Source: Brachymonas denitrificans (GTDB taxonomy: Bacteria; Pseudomonadota; Gammaproteobacteria; Burkholderiales; Burkholderiaceae_C). Taken from it: a DNA stretch of 64,000 nucleotides. The stretch covers positions 1,565,001 through 1,629,000 of the forward strand of contig NZ_CAJQUA010000001.1 in assembly GCF_907163135.1 (NCBI RefSeq). Reading direction: 5' to 3'. The notes beneath the pieces are model-generated. The model made no database searches, was not told the DNA's origin, and worked only from the letters and a program-made list of their open reading frames with translations. The number at the start of each line of letters is the position of its first letter. Within the stretch, counting starts at the first letter, position 1. This document shows positions 40,101 through 45,317 of this stretch, one piece after another. The translations under genes were made by a program, and so were the position numbers.

Positions 40101-40427
40101 GTGCGTGCCCACCAGCAGGTTGTCACTGCCTTCGCCGTAGCCGATCTCGCCGTTGTCCTTGTAGTAGTCCTCGATCACCAGGTCCGGCTGGTTCACGTCG
40201 CCACCTTCAAAGGCAATGTGCAGGTTCTTGCCCACCCGCTTGGTCGCCATGTTCTCCGGGCCATAGCCCGTGGCCTCATCCGTGAAGTGGTACTTCACGT
40301 TGGCCAGCGCCTTGATGCGCACGCCCTGGCCCCTGGCTCCCGCTCCGCCTTCGCCCCCGGCAATGCGCAGGCTCTGCACGGTTTCGCTGGCACTGTTGAT
40401 GTTGATGGTGATGTTCTTCAGGCTCAT
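28152..40427 (-). CDS. Giant type I-secreted BapA/LapA-like adhesin with nine 271-residue repeats
   Basis: The 4091-residue protein has the same N-terminal module and hydrophobic stretch as the 1430-aa adhesin (residues 1-165), one unique Ig-like module (about 170-325), nine near-identical 271-residue repeats (about 325-2763), then varied VCBS/cadherin-like modules with DGDGD motifs (to about 3940), a short RTX stretch (GGAGNDTLTGNGGAD, about 3970) and a type I secretion signal ending in QFIVI. Each repeat holds two beta-sandwich modules (QAHADTATQATEG start; SVPVVKTVNHATVDEDGL middle). The long stalk would hold the distal modules far from the cell. No vWA domain is present, unlike in its paralogue. 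ATG 40427 has AAGGAAAG. The transporter must be encoded elsewhere. Confidence 0.9.
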   Translation of the reverse strand: MSLKNITININSASETVQSLRIAGGEGGAGARGQGVRIKALANVKYHFTDEATGYGPENMATKRVGKNLHIAFEGGDVNQPDLVIEDYYKDNGEIGYGEGSDNLLVGTHENGNVYPYVPESAVSTDAVSMLADGVQAGQALGTSVAPVPLWWLPLLLIPALAAGGGDGGTPPVPGPTADPKVAETLDDEGLEGGIPGAPDGSDVPGELTTTSGKLPFTAPAGLKSIVLNYGGTHLGSEEVTSSWDPDTHTLTISSKDAARGDLMTILVDQGTGEYTITLLKPLMHAEEDVSTENDIVLELGYTVTDKQNRSVDSTLTVTVDDDVPQAHADTATQATEGAPIEIDALVNDEFGADGVDTDNAPNVVVTVLTQPAQGTVTYDAATGKFTYTPNAGAGSTSTTDSFTYQIEDGDGDKSSATVTITLQADSVPVVKTVNHATVDEDGLSNANVDASPLLDTETDSTESATDTKTLVVTYGNDVPADLLAAIKLSNAGLDTQLDALGGDVTWTLSTDGRTLTGSVGTTPVMTIAITGASVTDAATGEVTYTYEVKLLQPVTHPGNDKEDTVTLSDIGFTVTDKDGDPVSGKFNVSVVDDVAQAHADTATQATEGAPIEIDALGNDEFGADGVDTDNAPNVVVTVLTQPAQGTVTYDAATGKFTYTPNAGAGSTSTTDSFTYQIEDGDGDKSSATVTITLQADSVPVVKTVNHATVDEDGLSNANMDASPLLDTETDSTESATDTKTLVVTYGNDVPADLLAAIKLSNAGLDTQLDALGGDVTWTLSTDGRTLTGSVGTTPVMTIAITGASVTDAATGEVTYTYEVKLLQPVTHPGNDNEDTVTLSDIGFTVTDKDGDPVSGKFNVSVVDDVAQAHADTATQATEGAPIEIDALGNDEFGADGVDTDNAPNVVVTVLTQPAQGTVTYDAATGKFTYTPNAGAGSTSTTDSFTYQIEDGDGDKSSATVTITLQADSVPVVKTVNHATVDEDGLSNANMDASPLLDTETDSTESATDTKTLVVTYGNDVPADLLAAIKLSNAGLDTQLDALGGDVTWTLSTDGRTLTGSVGTTPVMTIAITGASVTDAATGEVTYTYEVKLLQPVTHPGNDKEDTVTLSDIGFTVTDKDGDPVSGKFNVSVVDDVPQAHADTATQATEGAPIEIDALVNDEFGADGVDTDNAPNVVVTVLTQPAQGTVTYDAATGKFTYTPNAGAGSTSTTDSFTYQIEDGDGDKSSATVTITLQADSVPVVKTVNHATVDEDGLSNANVDASPLLDTETDSTESATDTKTLVVTYGNDVPADLLAAIKLSNAGLDTQLDALGGDVTWTLSTDGRTLTGSVGTTPVMTIAITGASVTDAATGEVTYTYEVKLLQPVTHPGNDKEDTVTLSDIGFTVTDKDGDPVSGKFNVSVVDDVPQAHADTATQATEGAPIEIDALGNDEFGADGVDTDNAPKVVVTVLTQPAQGTVTYDAATGKFTYTPNAGAGSTSTTDSFTYQIEDGDGDKSSATVTITLQADSVPVVKTVNHATVDEDGLSNANMDASPLLDTETDSTESATDTKTLVVTYGNDVPADLLAAIKLSNAGLDTQLDALGGDVTWTLSTDGRTLTGSVGTTPVMTIAITGASVTDAATGEVTYTYEVKLLQPVTHPGNDKEDTVTLSDIGFTVTDKDGDPVSGKFNVSVVDDVPQAHADTATQATEGAPIEIDALVNDEFGADGVDTDNAPNVVVTVLTQPAQGTVTYDAATGKFTYTPNAGAGSTSTTDSFTYQIEDGDGDKSSATVTITLQADSVPVVKTVNHATVDEDGLSNANMDASPLLDTETDSTESATDTKTLVVTYGNDVPADLLAAIKLSNAGLDTQLDALGGDVTWTLSTDGRTLTGSVGTTPVMTIAITGASVTDAATGEVTYTYEVKLLQPVTHPGNDKEDTVTLSDIGFTVTDKDGDPVSGKFNVSVVDDVPQAHADTATQATEGAPIEIDALVNDEFGADGVDTDNAPNVVVTVLTQPAQGTVTYDAATGKFTYTPNAGAGSTSTTDSFTYQIEDGDGDKSSATVTITLQADSVPVVKTVNHATVDEDGLSNANMDASPLLDTETDSTESATDTKTLVVTYGNDVPADLLAAIKLSNAGLDTQLDALGGDVTWTLSTDGRTLTGSVGTTPVMTIAITGASVTDAATGEVTYTYEVKLLQPVTHPGNDNEDTVTLSDIGFTVTDKDGDPVSGKFNVSVVDDVAQAHADTATQATEGAPIEIDALGNDEFGADGVDTDNAPKVVVTVLTQPAQGTVTYDAATGKFTYTPNAGAGSTSTTDSFTYQIEDGDGDKSSATVTITLQADSVPVVKTVNHATVDEDGLSNANVDASPLLDTETDSTESATDTKTLVVTYGNDVPADLLAAIKLSNAGLDTQLDALGGDVTWTLSTDGRTLTGSVGTTPVMTIAITGASVTDAATGEVTYTYEVKLLQPVTHPGNDNEDTVTLSDIGFTVTDKDGDPVSGKFNVSVVDDVPQAHADTATQATEGAPIEIDALVNDEFGADGVDTDNAPNVVVTVLTQPAQGTVTYDAATGKFTYTPNAGAGSTSTTDSFTYQIEDGDGDKSSATVTITLQADSVPVVKTVNHATVDEDGLSNANVDASPLLDTETDSTESATDTKTLVVTYGNDVPADLLAAIKLSNAGLDTQLDALGGDVTWTLSTDGRTLTGSVGTTPVMTIAITGASVTDAATGEVTYTYEVKLLQPVTHPGNDNEDTVTLSDIGFTVTDKDGDPVSGKFNVSVVDDVPSGPPQTATPTLDDDAQPNANQTTGEAYYKEANGTGLFAAGADGLATMDLKTGAPVMHVIHVDAQGVGKPYKVSWEQYPPEKAGDPYSLLGTIEVNGATVTVAQLLVKQDGSYTYVQSMPVVNHVSSADGTEETTDFVFAISLTDGDGDTGSAALTVQINDDVPLGKSVDASTQVLDDDAQPNGNPGATSGDVPNLTVVQGNAGSLFSAGADGVKAIELSAAQGGAAMRAIHVDTTAGRKATPYLIDWEPSGNLAQDGYVLLTGSITVGTTKITVAKLTVNADGSYKYEQLAPVVSSKPTGDGVEETDAFSFTIKVTDGDEDWATGSLKVHVNDDTPVDAQVADVTISNKLMGSHTFTLDATDKAFALNYGADGGTVKFNVTTGQEAKGATGATMTAGGATIHYVVSADGKTLQGVTGYDAATGTFDKTVFNVTLNPEASAYTVEMLQPVDVTIDVNYAATGYAFKGGQGDWNGYYNLALTDSKDLLLTAEPSGDVNTATGVGGVHNPYMNGTETMRIDYVVDLEPVGSANKDFLFQKYYVAQGAGFSLEPKDAGNAGDVAIALRAYNVTGGGQNATGTPTQEPITGIVITNNGTTSKFITPTTQLKTYTVGTDTYQVILKADGTVEVSDIDSPTSISVFTADGYNSLQVQNVNTSKEFQFTKFVSTELTERDLSFDLPLQLVDGDGDTAASSLGITLSGKSAPPVWGTEAMAAATVSEEGLPAGIPDGVLSDSASAAVAAGSVKFTDSDSALADLSFQFTSPVGSYTSGGKQVYWDRNVEGVITGYTATVDANGDLVNRENVIKVKMGSIEQVGTEFQAGYTVDLYKPLDHVKTGQGTSMPIDFGLKVYDGRSYSDAKVLTVHVQDDTPATAGIRHEVAVGVDSLVVNNLQAGFIGYVLDNGNQVPFGNRFDNDADDYIDKVQWGGWSGYSSYSLVDNPAFVGTGSAAPLGEIFKLGDFTHANNPINGTPLDYVTVELKFDVIVNGTTHTLTGQFRLDHTETPNNGPHPDDIIKIEPVSGSGGTVLPDGSLKFVLDNAAGQGQYALVIKGFRDAAGNYVQEVNSKENSTNTFQIYAVVEAEHEVGPVSSNIFANGGLLPGADNMPLSDVQWAAHTSQWGTFTGQADGSYTFKLSDYGQLNVGIGGSRTETVSYNYLDADGDNVTGTVEIVLEGYKNWEGAVNPASTQPLYLQGTGGADALAGGAAADYLVGGAGNDTLTGNGGADRFVFNAALGSGNVDTITDFGNGADKLVLASDVFAGLVAGGAVHLEFGGANAATEAGKPTVLYDKASGNLYFDADGQGGNAAVQFAVLSNKPQDLAPSQFIVI
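32137..39453. repeat. Nine tandem 813-bp repeats inside the giant adhesin gene
   Basis: The period is exactly 813 bp (271 codons): the phrase GGCACATCGTC recurs at 32137, 32950 and so on to 39454. Copies differ at a handful of positions only: P/A after VVDDV, V/G before NDEFG, N/K after DNAP, V/M after SNAN, and K/N in GND(K/N)ED. These variants are combined differently in successive copies, which points to recombination or gene conversion between copies. Copy number is likely to vary between strains, and short-read assemblies would collapse it. Confidence 0.95.
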
Positions 40428-41454
40428 GATCTTTCCTTGTTCCCCCTGCAGCCTCTACTCACGGTTCTGGGCTGCGGGAGAGTTGGGGGCGGTGCCTGCT
40501 GCTGTGGCGCACCGCCAGGTTCTGATTCAGTCGGATGGGACCCGTCTCTCGGTCTTGCGCTGGAGCGGGGCGCACTGCCCCGCTGCCATCAGTTCGCCGC
40601 AGGCTGGGCAGCCTGTTGCGTGCCGTACAGGGTGATTTCCACCCGGCGGTTGGGCTGGTCGCAGGCCATGCGCTGCTTGGCATCACGCGGGAAGCGTGCA
40701 CGGCAGTCGCTCACCAGCAACTGCTTCTCGCCGCGGCCGTGCGCCACGATCTGGCTGCCTGGCAGCTGGCTCTGCGACAGGGCCATGCGCACCGTGTCGG
40801 CACGGCGCTGCGAAAGGGCCTGGTTGTACATGTCGCTGCCCTCGGGGTCGGTGTGGCCCACCACTTCGATGCGGTCCACATTGGCCTTGCTCGCGGCAAT
40901 GTCCTGCGCCACCTTGCGGATCTCTTCCTTGCCCTGGGGCAGCATGCTGGCGTAGTCGGACTTGTCGAACGGGAACAGGGCCGAGGCCTGCAGCGTGTAG
41001 GTCTTGAGCGGCACGGCGCACTTCAGTTGCACGCGCGGCAGCGTGTGGCCCTGCTGCTTGAGCTGCTCGGCCAGGGCCTGGCCGGCCGTGGCGTCCAGTT
41101 GCTGCAGCACGGGCTTGCCGGCTGCATCGCCCACTACCTGGAAGTAGCTGACCTGGCCTGCCGGGGTGGCGAAGCTCTGGCCCTGGCGTTCCTTCTCCAG
41201 GTAGCGCGTGCTCACGTCGGTGTAACTGGCCGTGAGGCGGTTGGAGCCGACGCAGGCCGGGCCTTGCTGGAAGCCGCCGGGGGTGAGCGAGGTGAGGTAT
41301 TCGCCGTTGATGAAGATGTTGACGGCCTGGCCGGGCACTGCCCCCTGCTGGCGCAGGAAGACGGCGCTGGCTGCGTTGGCGTCCACGCTGGTGTTGACCT
41401 TGCCGCTGGTGAACTCGCGCGGATGGGCGTCTCCGCCGCTGGTGGCGCAGCCTG
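39933..41454. repeat. Duplicated 1.5-kb block, copy 2
   Basis: Counterpart of 26106-27624. It covers the 5' end of the giant adhesin gene, the intergenic region and the lipoprotein gene down to its lipobox region. Confidence 0.9.
40489..40584 (-). promoter_or_regulatory. Intercistronic hairpins between lipoprotein 2 and the giant adhesin
   Basis: The same two stems as in unit 1: 40564-40584 directly after the lipoprotein stop and 40489-40517 further downstream. The bases nearest the adhesin ribosome binding site differ between the units, while the stems are preserved. Confidence 0.5.
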
Positions 41455-41527
41455 ACGCCATCACAACGCATGCTGAAAACAGGGCAACTTGCGTGCCCCT
41501 CTGGAAAGACGTGTAGATACGGCTCAT
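40589..41527 (-). CDS. OmpA-like lipoprotein of the giant adhesin operon (copy 2)
   Basis: The 312-residue paralogue of the protein at 26759-27691 has an unrelated signal peptide (MSRIYTSFQRG, hydrophobic ALFSACVVMASG, lipidated Cys) joined to an almost identical mature part: ATSGGDAHPREF onward, with the OmpA-like domain (LFPFDKSDYASMLPQGKEEI and GHTDPEGSDMYNQALSQRR). The sharp change at the lipobox shows that the duplicated block was fused to a different 5' end, or that the signal was replaced. ATG 41527 has GGAGGAGT upstream. It is the first gene of the operon, followed by the giant adhesin gene. Confidence 0.9.
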   Translation of the reverse strand: MSRIYTSFQRGTQVALFSACVVMASGCATSGGDAHPREFTSGKVNTSVDANAASAVFLRQQGAVPGQAVNIFINGEYLTSLTPGGFQQGPACVGSNRLTASYTDVSTRYLEKERQGQSFATPAGQVSYFQVVGDAAGKPVLQQLDATAGQALAEQLKQQGHTLPRVQLKCAVPLKTYTLQASALFPFDKSDYASMLPQGKEEIRKVAQDIAASKANVDRIEVVGHTDPEGSDMYNQALSQRRADTVRMALSQSQLPGSQIVAHGRGEKQLLVSDCRARFPRDAKQRMACDQPNRRVEITLYGTQQAAQPAAN

Positions 41528-42027
41528 GCGTGACTCCTCCCGGGATCGCTCCCTCTTGTGGGCTAGCCGAACCGGCATCAAGCCGTCATCAAACGCATAC
41601 GCGCCGGTCCGGAGTTTACTGTTTCATCCCAACGAAGTCGCTGCCGTGACTGCTCTCGCGGTTTCACCGCATACTTTTATTAATAAACAGACATAGCCCC
41701 AACTTTGCTCCGTGGGCAAGTGAAAAGTATTGTTGCATGTAGCAAGCGTTTTTTGCGAGGTATTTCAAATACCCTTGAAAGTTCGTACAAATCGGTGAAA
41801 AATTCACGGATTTCAAGCGATATTGAACGGCCAAGAAATTCCCAAGCAATTGAATTTACTGAACATTTCCGACAGAAAAGCAGCCGTTCGCCTGCACCTC
41901 GCCAAGAATGTGCATTATTTACCCCTCAAAATTAGGGGTGACACTGTGCGAAATGGGCTACTTTTGCATCTCTCCCCTGTGGGCGACAGGCTCTGTCACG
42001 CGGAAATCCCCCAAGTGCGCAACACAC
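41528..42027 (-). promoter_or_regulatory. 500-bp AT-rich non-coding region upstream of the giant adhesin operon
   Basis: No credible gene is present. The segment from about 41660 to 41950 is much poorer in GC than anything else in the window. It holds a 15-bp perfect palindrome (GGTATTTCAAATACC, 41759-41773) and a hairpin ACCCCT...AGGGGT near 41920-41938. It should contain the promoter of the lipoprotein 2-giant adhesin operon and perhaps binding sites for a nucleoid protein. I could not fix a -10/-35 pair. Confidence 0.45.
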
Positions 42028-43155
42028 TCACAGCATCCGCAGCCGGTCTCCCCGCGAAAACCCGATGGCCTCCCACGGCTCCCCCTTGCACACCCCCAGC
42101 ACCTTGAAGAACTCCCCCATCTCGTGCTCCATCACCAGCTTCTGCGCCAGCGCACGCTCGGCCAGGCTGCTCTGCGCCATGCGTTCGGCCAGGCCGCAGT
42201 TGAGCAGGAACCAGCCCTGGGTGGTGTAGCCCAGGATTTCCAGCCCCGCGTCCTGCGCAGCCACGGCGATGCCGGTGAAGTTGACGTGGGCGGTGATGTC
42301 CTTGTCGCCCACGGCCAGCAGGGGGTTGTCGTCGGCCTGGTGCAGCTGATGGCACATCAGGGTACCCATGTGACGCTGCTGGTGATAGTACTCGCCTTCG
42401 CCAAAGCCGTAGTCGATGAAGAAGGCCGCGCCGCGCCGTAAATGGCGGCCGATGGTGCCGATGAAGGCTTCGGCCTGCGGGTGGATTTCGGTGAGGTAGT
42501 CGTGTTCGCCCACAATGTCGAGCGGGGGGCGCAGGTCGGTCGGGCGGTCTTCCCAGGCCCAGCCCTGCTCCGTTTCTTCCCACATTACGCCGCGCTCATG
42601 CCATACGCCGCCCTTGCGCACCAGCAACTGCACCGGCATGGCGTCCAGCACCTCGTTGCCCAGAATCACCCCTTCGATCGCATCGGGCAGTTGCGCCGCC
42701 CACTGCACCACGTTGCCAAAGCGCGCCAGCCGCTCCTGCTGCCGCGCGCGCAGGCTGCCGGAGACATCGACGATGGTGTAGCGGCGCAGTGCCACGCCCT
42801 GCTGTTGCAAGGCATCGAGCACCTGCTCGGCCAGCGCGCCGCTGCCGGCACCAAATTCCCAGACTTCCTGCGTGCCGGTGCGCGCCAGCGCCTCGGCCAC
42901 CTGTACGGCCAGCGTGTGCCCGTAAAGCGGACTGATTTCCGGCGCCGTGACAAAATCGCTGCCATCCGCCGGCAGATGCCCGAGCTTGGTGCTGCCATGC
43001 GCGTAGTAACCCAGCCCCGGCGCGTACAGCGCCAGATGCATGAAACGGTCGAAGGGCAGCCAGCCGCCGTTCCGGGTCACTTCAGCACGTATGATCGCCT
43101 GCAGTGCGGCATTGTCGGAGGCGGGGGTGGACGGAGAGGCAGGAGTGGTTTGCAT
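42028..43155 (-). CDS. SAM-dependent methyltransferase, MidA/NDUFAF7 family
   Basis: The 375-residue protein begins with the family's typical PFDRFMHLALYAPGLGYYAHG segment and DFVTAPEISPLYGHTLA, followed by the SAM-binding EFGAGSGALAEQVL loop and the GNEVLDAMPVQL motif. The mitochondrial relative methylates an arginine of complex I subunit NDUFS2; the bacterial substrate is unsettled. It is divergent from the FolM-like reductase gene, with 74 bp between the starts; midA next to folate genes is a common betaproteobacterial order. ATG 43155 fits the family N-terminus. Confidence 0.9.
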   Translation of the reverse strand: MQTTPASPSTPASDNAALQAIIRAEVTRNGGWLPFDRFMHLALYAPGLGYYAHGSTKLGHLPADGSDFVTAPEISPLYGHTLAVQVAEALARTGTQEVWEFGAGSGALAEQVLDALQQQGVALRRYTIVDVSGSLRARQQERLARFGNVVQWAAQLPDAIEGVILGNEVLDAMPVQLLVRKGGVWHERGVMWEETEQGWAWEDRPTDLRPPLDIVGEHDYLTEIHPQAEAFIGTIGRHLRRGAAFFIDYGFGEGEYYHQQRHMGTLMCHQLHQADDNPLLAVGDKDITAHVNFTGIAVAAQDAGLEILGYTTQGWFLLNCGLAERMAQSSLAERALAQKLVMEHEMGEFFKVLGVCKGEPWEAIGFSRGDRLRML

Positions 43156-43229
43156 GCGCGCAATCTACCACCGAATGCCGCCGTTTCCCCGTCGCCCGTT
43201 GCCGCAGAAGTGCCGCCCATCGAACTACC

Positions 43230-44045
43230 ATGACTGATACATCCCCTGCCCCTACCGTCCTGATCACCGGCGGCGCCCATCGCCTTGGCGCCGAGCTGTG
43301 CGAAGTGTTTGCCCAAGCAGGCTGGCATGTGCTGTGCCACTACCAGCGCAGCCTCGAGGCGGCCCAGGCCCTGCAGCAACGCCTCCAGGCGGCCGGCCAC
43401 CGCATCGACCTGCTGCAGGCCGACCTGGGCAATGCCGCGCAGCGCCGCACCTTGATGGAGCAGGCAGCAACGTTCGGCCCCCTGCAGGCCCTGATCAACA
43501 ACGCCTCGCTGTTCGAGCCCGATTGCGCCATGGAGTTTGACGAAGCCCAGGCCGGCCGCCAGCTCGGCGTGAACCTGATGGCGCCCATGGACCTGACGCG
43601 CCTGATGGCACAGCAACACGCCAGCGATGCCGGGCCCGGCAGTTGCGTGGCGATTCATATCCTGGACCAGAAGGTCTACAACCTCAATCCGGACTATTTC
43701 AGCTACACCGTCAGCAAGCTGGCGCTGGAGCGCGCGGTGGAACTGCAAGCGCAGGCGCTGGCCCCGCGCGTGCGCGTGTGCGGCGTGGCGCCGGGCCTGA
43801 TGCTGGTGAGCGGCCCGCAGACCGACGCCAACTTCGCCGCCGCCAGTCACGCCAACCTGCTGCGCCGCCCGGTCGATCCGCGCGATGTGGCGCGCACCTG
43901 CCTGTTCCTCGCCGGTAACGCTTCCATCACCGGCAGCACGGTCTGCGTGGATAATGGGCAGCATCTGGTTCCGCTGCCGCGCGACATCATGTTTGTGGTG
44001 GACGAGCTATTGCGACAACACCTGCCACCCAAAACAACAACATGA
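43230..44045 (+). CDS. SDR-family oxidoreductase, FolM/pteridine reductase-like
   Basis: The 271-residue protein is a short-chain dehydrogenase: the nucleotide-binding TGGAHRLG (residues 13-20, the TGxxxRxG variant of pteridine reductases), NNAS (90-93) and the catalytic pair Tyr159 and Lys163 in YTVSK. The R in the glycine motif and the coupling to folB suggest NADPH-dependent dihydromonapterin/dihydrofolate reduction (FolM-like). The frame is open upstream into midA, but ATG 43230 matches the family start. The stop overlaps the folB start by four bases, so the two are translationally coupled. Confidence 0.85.
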   Translation: MTDTSPAPTVLITGGAHRLGAELCEVFAQAGWHVLCHYQRSLEAAQALQQRLQAAGHRIDLLQADLGNAAQRRTLMEQAATFGPLQALINNASLFEPDCAMEFDEAQAGRQLGVNLMAPMDLTRLMAQQHASDAGPGSCVAIHILDQKVYNLNPDYFSYTVSKLALERAVELQAQALAPRVRVCGVAPGLMLVSGPQTDANFAAASHANLLRRPVDPRDVARTCLFLAGNASITGSTVCVDNGQHLVPLPRDIMFVVDELLRQHLPPKTTT

Positions 44046-44449
44046 CCGCCATCACATCTTCGACCCACTGGAACGAAGCCCTCGCCCTGTCCTGCCGCCG
44101 CCTGTTCCTGCGCAATTACGAGGTGCACATCAACATCGGCGTGCACGATTTCGAAAAGCTGGGCCCGCAGCGCGTGCGCGTGAATGTGGACATGTATGTG
44201 CTGCTGAGCCAGTCCACCCCCAAGGCAGACCGTATCCATGAGGTGGTGGACTACGATTTCATTCGCCGCACCATTGCCGCGCGTGTGAACGCCGGGCATA
44301 TCGAGCTGCAGGAAACCCTGTGCGATGACGTGGCCAACACCCTGCTGGAGCACCCCAAGGTGCAGGCCGTGCGTGTGTCCACCGAGAAGCCGGACGTCTA
44401 TCCGGACTGTGACGCCGTGGGTGTGGAAGTGTTCCGGATCAAGCGCTGA
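44042..44449 (+). CDS. folB: Dihydroneopterin aldolase
   Basis: The 135-residue enzyme cleaves dihydroneopterin to 6-hydroxymethyl-dihydropterin and glycolaldehyde in folate synthesis. The family pattern is clear: NIGVHDFEKLGPQRVRVNV near the N-terminus, the central VVDYDFIRRTI, ELQETLCDDVAN, and the VSTEKPDVYPDCDAVGVEV C-terminal strand with the catalytic lysine. It has a 15-residue N-terminal extension relative to typical members. Its 3' end overlaps that of the convergent bfd gene by 11 bases. Confidence 0.93.
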   Translation: MTAITSSTHWNEALALSCRRLFLRNYEVHINIGVHDFEKLGPQRVRVNVDMYVLLSQSTPKADRIHEVVDYDFIRRTIAARVNAGHIELQETLCDDVANTLLEHPKVQAVRVSTEKPDVYPDCDAVGVEVFRIKR

Positions 44450-44672
44450 GCGCTTGCGCCGCCACGACCGAACCGGCAGCCTCTTCCTTGCGCAACGCGG
44501 CCATCTGGCCGCTGGTTTGGCATTGAGCCACTACATCGCGCGCATAGCATTCGCAGTTGCCGCATTGCGTGGCAACCCCCAGTTCGAGCTGGATCTCGTC
44601 GAAACTCATGCCGGTATGGGCATGGCGTGCGATTTCGCGATCGGAAATGCGCTGGCATACACAGACAATCAT
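44439..44672 (-). CDS. bfd: Bacterioferritin-associated ferredoxin
   Basis: The 77-residue protein has the BFD-type [2Fe-2S] cysteines at 4, 6, 37 and 40 (CVC and CGNC), with the ISDREIARHAHTGMSFDEI helix between them. It binds bacterioferritin and passes electrons to reduce and release stored iron. A Fur-box-like palindrome overlaps its probable promoter, so it should be switched on under iron limitation. The two bacterioferritin genes lie just upstream on the same strand but behind their own terminator-like hairpin. The overlap of its 3' end with folB is unusual but both frames look intact. Confidence 0.92.
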   Translation of the reverse strand: MIVCVCQRISDREIARHAHTGMSFDEIQLELGVATQCGNCECYARDVVAQCQTSGQMAALRKEEAAGSVVAAQALSA

Positions 44673-44711
44673 TCTGGACTTCCCTGCTGAAAAGTGGACT
44701 ACGATGCCGAC

Positions 44712-44742
44712 ATATTAATTGATAATTGTTTTTATTATCAAT
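44712..44742 (-). promoter_or_regulatory. Fur-box-like palindrome over the bfd promoter
   Basis: The 25-bp near-palindrome at 44718-44742 (ATTGATAAT...TATTATCAAT) fits the Fur consensus of repeated GATAAT. On the minus strand it overlaps a -35 TTGATA (44741-44736) and, with 18-bp spacing, a -10 TAATAT (44717-44712), about 40 bp before the bfd start. Binding of Fe-Fur would block this promoter. Confidence 0.7.
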
Positions 44743-44798
44743 CCCTATGACGCGCAGGGTCTTGTGCACGCAACACCTGCAGGCCGCTCTTCAGGCAA

Positions 44799-44828
44799 GC
44801 ACAAGGCCGCTGTCTGGCGGCCTTGTGC
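44799..44828 (-). terminator. Strong hairpin after the bacterioferritin operon
   Basis: Twelve perfect base pairs (GCACAAGGCCGC with GCGGCCTTGTGC) around a 6-base loop start 18 bp after the bfr stop. The T run is weak, so this is a probable terminator or 3' stabiliser separating bfr from bfd. Confidence 0.6.
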
Positions 44829-44846
44829 AGGGTTCGGTCCGGGGGC

Positions 44847-45317
44847 TCAATCGTCCATCTGGCTCTGCAGGTAGTTCGGAAGCCCCATGCTGCCGATGAG
44901 GTCGTGCTGGGTTTCGAGCCAGTCGATGTGGTCTTCGTTCTCGTCCTTGAGTTCGACCAGCAGGTCACGCGAGACATAGTCCTGCTGCTGCTCGCACAGC
45001 GCGATGGCCTGCACCAGCGTGGTGTGCTTCTGCCGCTCCAGCCGCAGGTCGCAGGCGAGGATTTCCGGCGCGTCTTCACCGATCAGCAGCTTGCCCAGAT
45101 CCTGCAGGTTGGGCAGACCTTCCAGCAGGAAGATGCGCTGCACCAGCTTGTCGGACAGCTTCATTTCCTCGATGGACTGGTGGTAGATGTGTTCGCCCAG
45201 CTCGTCCAGCCCCCAGTTCTTCAGCATGCGTGCATGCAGGAAATACTGGTTGATGGCGATGAGCGAATCGCCCAGCACGGCATTGAGCTGGCGCAGGACG
45301 TCGGGATGGCCTTTCAT
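44847..45317 (-). CDS. bfr: Bacterioferritin, haem-binding type subunit with degenerate ferroxidase site
   Basis: The 156-residue protein has the bacterioferritin four-helix fold ([46 protein letters not shown]). Met52, the axial haem ligand, is present (IEEMK). Two ferroxidase residues are not: position 18 is Ser instead of Glu, and position 54 is Leu instead of His. It should therefore bind haem but oxidise iron poorly alone. Its gene overlaps the stop of the second bacterioferritin gene by four bases, so the two proteins are made together and probably co-assemble. Confidence 0.93.
   Translation of the reverse strand: MKGHPDVLRQLNAVLGDSLIAINQYFLHARMLKNWGLDELGEHIYHQSIEEMKLSDKLVQRIFLLEGLPNLQDLGKLLIGEDAPEILACDLRLERQKHTTLVQAIALCEQQQDYVSRDLLVELKDENEDHIDWLETQHDLIGSMGLPNYLQSQMDD

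Noticed and set aside
31443-40955. A 3170-codon open frame on the plus strand, antisense to the giant adhesin, plus a series of 270-codon frames in another phase
   Set aside because: They exist only because an 813-bp unit without stops in those phases is repeated nine times. The products are Arg/His-rich or Ser/Val-rich strings without family features, and the minus-strand frame has domains, a ribosome binding site and a terminator.
41664-41849. Small minus-strand frame in the AT-rich region upstream of lipoprotein 2
   Set aside because: It has no ribosome binding site and its composition merely reflects AT-rich DNA.
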